From positions 1,465,001-1,529,000 of the forward strand of contig NZ_CM001974.1 of NCBI RefSeq assembly GCF_000406105.1: 64,000 nt of DNA. Reading direction: 5' to 3'. A program made the position numbers and the translations under genes. Source of the stretch: Dickeya chrysanthemi NCPPB 402 (GTDB taxonomy: Bacteria > Pseudomonadota > Gammaproteobacteria > Enterobacterales > Enterobacteriaceae). Every line of letters begins with the position of its first letter. The stretch's first letter is position 1. Shown here one piece after another: positions 62,153 through 64,000 of this stretch. The notes beneath the pieces were generated by a model. It was given only the letters and a program-made list of their open reading frames with translations. It did not search any database and had not been told where the DNA came from.

Positions 62153-62416
62153 TACTCATCTTTGCGCCATGACATACATCCCGATGGCAGCCGGACCTTG
62201 CAGCAACCATTCCGTGAACTACACTAATGGACGCTTAATAAATAGCCTGAAGTTGAAGCCGCCAGGTGGCGGTTTGATCAGGCTGCTGAGATGAAATGAG
62301 AAACGGTGGGGCACTCAGATGTGTTGTTTAGGCACAACGCTGCCTGCTGATGCGCCGGCAATTTCTGGTTTTAAACTCCGGTAAGTGCGGGGCCTGATAT
62401 TTTTGATGATACCGAT
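62153..62416. other. Intergenic region carrying the right repeat copy
   Basis: No gene seen. Contains the stem-loop repeat at 62261-62363 and the convergent 3' ends of hxlR and the second TetR gene. Confidence 0.5.
62261..62363 (+). repeat. Stem-loop direct repeat, right copy
   Basis: Direct repeat of 51378-51480. Hairpin GTTGT-TTAGGC-ACAAC (62323-62338) occupies the same place as TTTCG-TTTAAG-CGAAA in the left copy, with paired changes in the stem and the same loop length. Confidence 0.7.
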
Positions 62417-63031
62417 TCAGGTTATCCCATCAGAATCTGGATGGGTAATCTCGCTTTTTGGCCAGGCCGACATTGAAATATCAATGAGCTGTGAAAGCGT
62501 CTGTCGGCTTGCTCCGGCTGAAGGCAGATTGACAACTGACTGCAGAATGCCAAAGTAATACCAGGCCAGCAGTTCCAGATCGACATCCTCCGCGATTTCA
62601 CCCGCTAATTGCCCTTTCGCCAAAATGTTTAAAAATACCTGTCGCTGTTGGCAAATGCCCACATTCGTAGTTATTTTTCCTTCGGGTGTAAGGTCTGCCT
62701 GCTCAGTGAGGCTGCGAGACAGCAGGCAACCTTTGCGGTGGCTTGTTCCAGCGCTGTCAGGAAGGAATTCACGCAGCAATGCTTCAACCCTCACTCTTGA
62801 AGACTCAGATTGAATCGAATTCATGCGTGTCAGGACGCGGTCCGTATACAGCCTGAGGCACTCATTGAATAGCCCGTCCTTATCCCCAAAACGCTGATAA
62901 AGGCTCGACCGGGACAGGCCAGTTGCTTCAGTAAGGTCGCTGATGGATGCGTTTGCATAACCATGCCCCCAGAAAACATCAATCGCTGCATTCAGCACGG
63001 CATTTTCATCGTATTGCGGTTTACCGCTCAT
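62417..63031 (-). CDS. TetR-family regulator divergent from the NmrA-like gene
   Basis: 204 aa. HTH in ENAVLNAAIDVFWGHGYANA and SISDLTEATGLSRSSLYQRF (residues about 8-50), C-terminal TetR_C-like domain with SAGTSHRKGCLLSRSLTEQA (about 94-113). The G(Y/H)ANASISDLTEATGLS style is that of regulators paired with short-chain or NmrA-type oxidoreductases. Start at 63031 has GGAGG 4 bases upstream; the frame continues upstream through the promoter region but is not coding there. Divergent over 78 bp with the NmrA gene. Confidence 0.88.
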   Translation of the reverse strand: MSGKPQYDENAVLNAAIDVFWGHGYANASISDLTEATGLSRSSLYQRFGDKDGLFNECLRLYTDRVLTRMNSIQSESSRVRVEALLREFLPDSAGTSHRKGCLLSRSLTEQADLTPEGKITTNVGICQQRQVFLNILAKGQLAGEIAEDVDLELLAWYYFGILQSVVNLPSAGASRQTLSQLIDISMSAWPKSEITHPDSDGIT

Positions 63032-63053
63032 AAATCCTCCGTTGACAATCTGG

Positions 63054-63098
63054 AATGATCGTACCAAGATTGTTGTACTGATCGTTCCATCATATAAT
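63054..63098 (+). promoter_or_regulatory. Promoter and putative TetR operator of the NmrA-like gene
   Basis: -35 TTGTTG (63070-63075), 17-bp spacer, -10 TATAAT (63093-63098). Arms ATGATCGTAC and GTACTGATCGTT (63054-63087), one base out of exact symmetry, overlap the -35 and spacer, as expected for a repressor site. Confidence 0.6.
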
Positions 63099-63109
63099 AA
63101 GGGTTCACC

Positions 63110-63991
63110 ATGCTTAATCAATCGAATACTCCCGCACCTGTATTGCGTATCGCTGTTGCAGGAGCGACAGGTCGGGTCGGTTCACACTTAATCAATAAGC
63201 TTTCATCAGATCCCGTGGAGATTATTTCACTCACGCGTCAAAAGGAACCTGAAAATATTTCCGACAGAGTATCATTTGCGGTTGTGGATTTTGATAAGCC
63301 TTCAACGTTAGAAATGGGGCTTGTGGGGGTCGATAAGCTTTTTATCTCCCATGGTACATCCCTTCAACAGGTGGCTAATGAGATGGCACTCATTGATGCA
63401 GCGGTAAAAACAGGCGTACGCCATATTGTTAAACTTTCCGTGATGGGACCCGCGACGCTCGCCAATCCTTTTGCGTGGCATGCAGCGATAGAGGCTCATC
63501 TGGCCCAACAACCTGTAGCCTCAACCGTATTGAGACCGACGACTTTCATGGATGTACTCAAGCGCGCTGGCAGACATGTCGCTGCTGGAACCTGGGCAGG
63601 CGCAGCAGGTAAGGGGCGTGTCAATCTGATTGACGTTCGGGATATAGCCGATGCGGCACGTGCGGCGCTACTTGAAAAAGTAGCGGATAACTCCCAGCGT
63701 GCTTATCACCTTACAGGCCCACGTACCTGGACAATGCATGAGGTTGCAGAGAAATTATCCGATCTTTTAGGTCGTACGGTCACCTATATGGACCGCTCAC
63801 CCGAGGAACAGCGTGCTGCGTTACTGGCTGAAGGCCTGCCTTCATTCGTTGCAGAACTGCTGGTTGGACTGGATCAAATATTCAATCAGTCAGTACTGAT
63901 AGAGCGAACCCTGACGGTCGAAGAACTAACCGGCTCAGCCCCGCGTGAGCTTTCTGACTGGCTTAAGGAAAACATTGAGTTCTTTAGGTAA
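63110..63991 (+). CDS. NmrA-like NAD(P)-binding protein (atypical SDR)
   Basis: 293 aa. Glycine-rich motif RIAVAGATGRVGSHLINKL (about 13-31), then VDFDKPSTLEMGLVGVDKLF, RHIVKLSVMGPATLANPFAW and STVLRPTTFMDVLKRAGR, the pattern of NmrA/QOR2/NAD(P)H-binding_10 proteins. The active-site Tyr of classical SDRs is absent, so it may be a redox sensor or a quinone reductase like YtfG. It ends at 63991, 9 bp before the window edge. Divergent from and probably repressed by the TetR protein at 62417-63031. Confidence 0.9.
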   Translation: MLNQSNTPAPVLRIAVAGATGRVGSHLINKLSSDPVEIISLTRQKEPENISDRVSFAVVDFDKPSTLEMGLVGVDKLFISHGTSLQQVANEMALIDAAVKTGVRHIVKLSVMGPATLANPFAWHAAIEAHLAQQPVASTVLRPTTFMDVLKRAGRHVAAGTWAGAAGKGRVNLIDVRDIADAARAALLEKVADNSQRAYHLTGPRTWTMHEVAEKLSDLLGRTVTYMDRSPEEQRAALLAEGLPSFVAELLVGLDQIFNQSVLIERTLTVEELTGSAPRELSDWLKENIEFFR

Positions 63992-64000
63992 AAGACCAGG

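Noticed and set aside
1-64000. CRISPR array, tRNA/rRNA genes, prophage structural genes, conjugation genes
   Set aside because: No regularly spaced repeats, no cloverleaf-like GTTC-containing segments, and no phage or transfer proteins were seen.

Overview
The window reads as the chromosome of a plant-associated enterobacterium, most likely Dickeya or a close Pectobacteriaceae relative. This rests on an E. coli-like fdoGHI/fdhE set, a Klebsiella-type nas operon, a ylaC homologue, a secreted GH43 pentosan-degrading enzyme, and several copies of a ~127-bp palindromic intergenic repeat common in soft-rot enterobacteria. The genus is an inference; there is no 16S or core marker here.

Layout. 1-3.2 kb: 3' part of hypF, ylaC, a class I glutamine amidotransferase. 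4.1-11.5 kb: respiratory formate dehydrogenase fdoGHI (cysteine, not selenocysteine, at the active site), an MFS gene on the opposite strand, then fdhE. 12.3-15.2 kb: an esterase and a secreted GH43 enzyme, convergent, with strong hairpins between. 15.5-28.0 kb: complete assimilatory nitrate module nasR-nasFED-nasCB(fused)-nasA-cobA, with an NtrC-like site, a sigma-54 promoter and a NasR-type attenuator leader. 28.7-32.4 kb: a very AT-rich islet for a probable 2,3-diaminopropionate-type pathway (sbnB, sbnA, a formyltransferase, a LysE exporter); sbnA and lysE each carry a one-base frameshift. 32.5-41.7 kb: amino-acid binding protein, methionine-type aminotransferase, LysR regulator, gutted ldcA, chemoreceptor, gamma-glutamyltranspeptidase, cysI fragment, glycosyltransferase.

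42.2-64 kb is a mosaic accessory region assembled from several pieces. It holds a DsbA-like gene tail beside a long inverted repeat; a GC-rich reductase/pirin/FMN-reductase operon with a divergent LysR gene; an ISL3 transposase remnant; a TetR module in which four copies of one 20-bp operator stand before tetR, a quinone-reductase-like gene and an ene-reductase/SDR pair; two direct copies of a ~103-bp stem-loop element about 10.9 kb apart that bracket a second, mostly GC-rich catabolic block; an HxlR regulator with twin 17-bp palindromes; and a divergent TetR/NmrA pair. Nearly all intact genes here act on small electrophiles, quinones, enones, esters or lactones, so the region looks like a hotspot collecting detoxification and catabolic cassettes, each with its own repressor. 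Gene fragments, internal duplications and a frameshift show it has been rearranged.

The best candidates for something new are the four-operator TetR regulon, the covarying repeat pair, the diaminopropionate/formyltransferase islet, and the HxlR-controlled hydrolase/tautomerase/NTF2/metallo-beta-lactamase operon. All calls come from reading the sequence and remembered family motifs; no searches were run.
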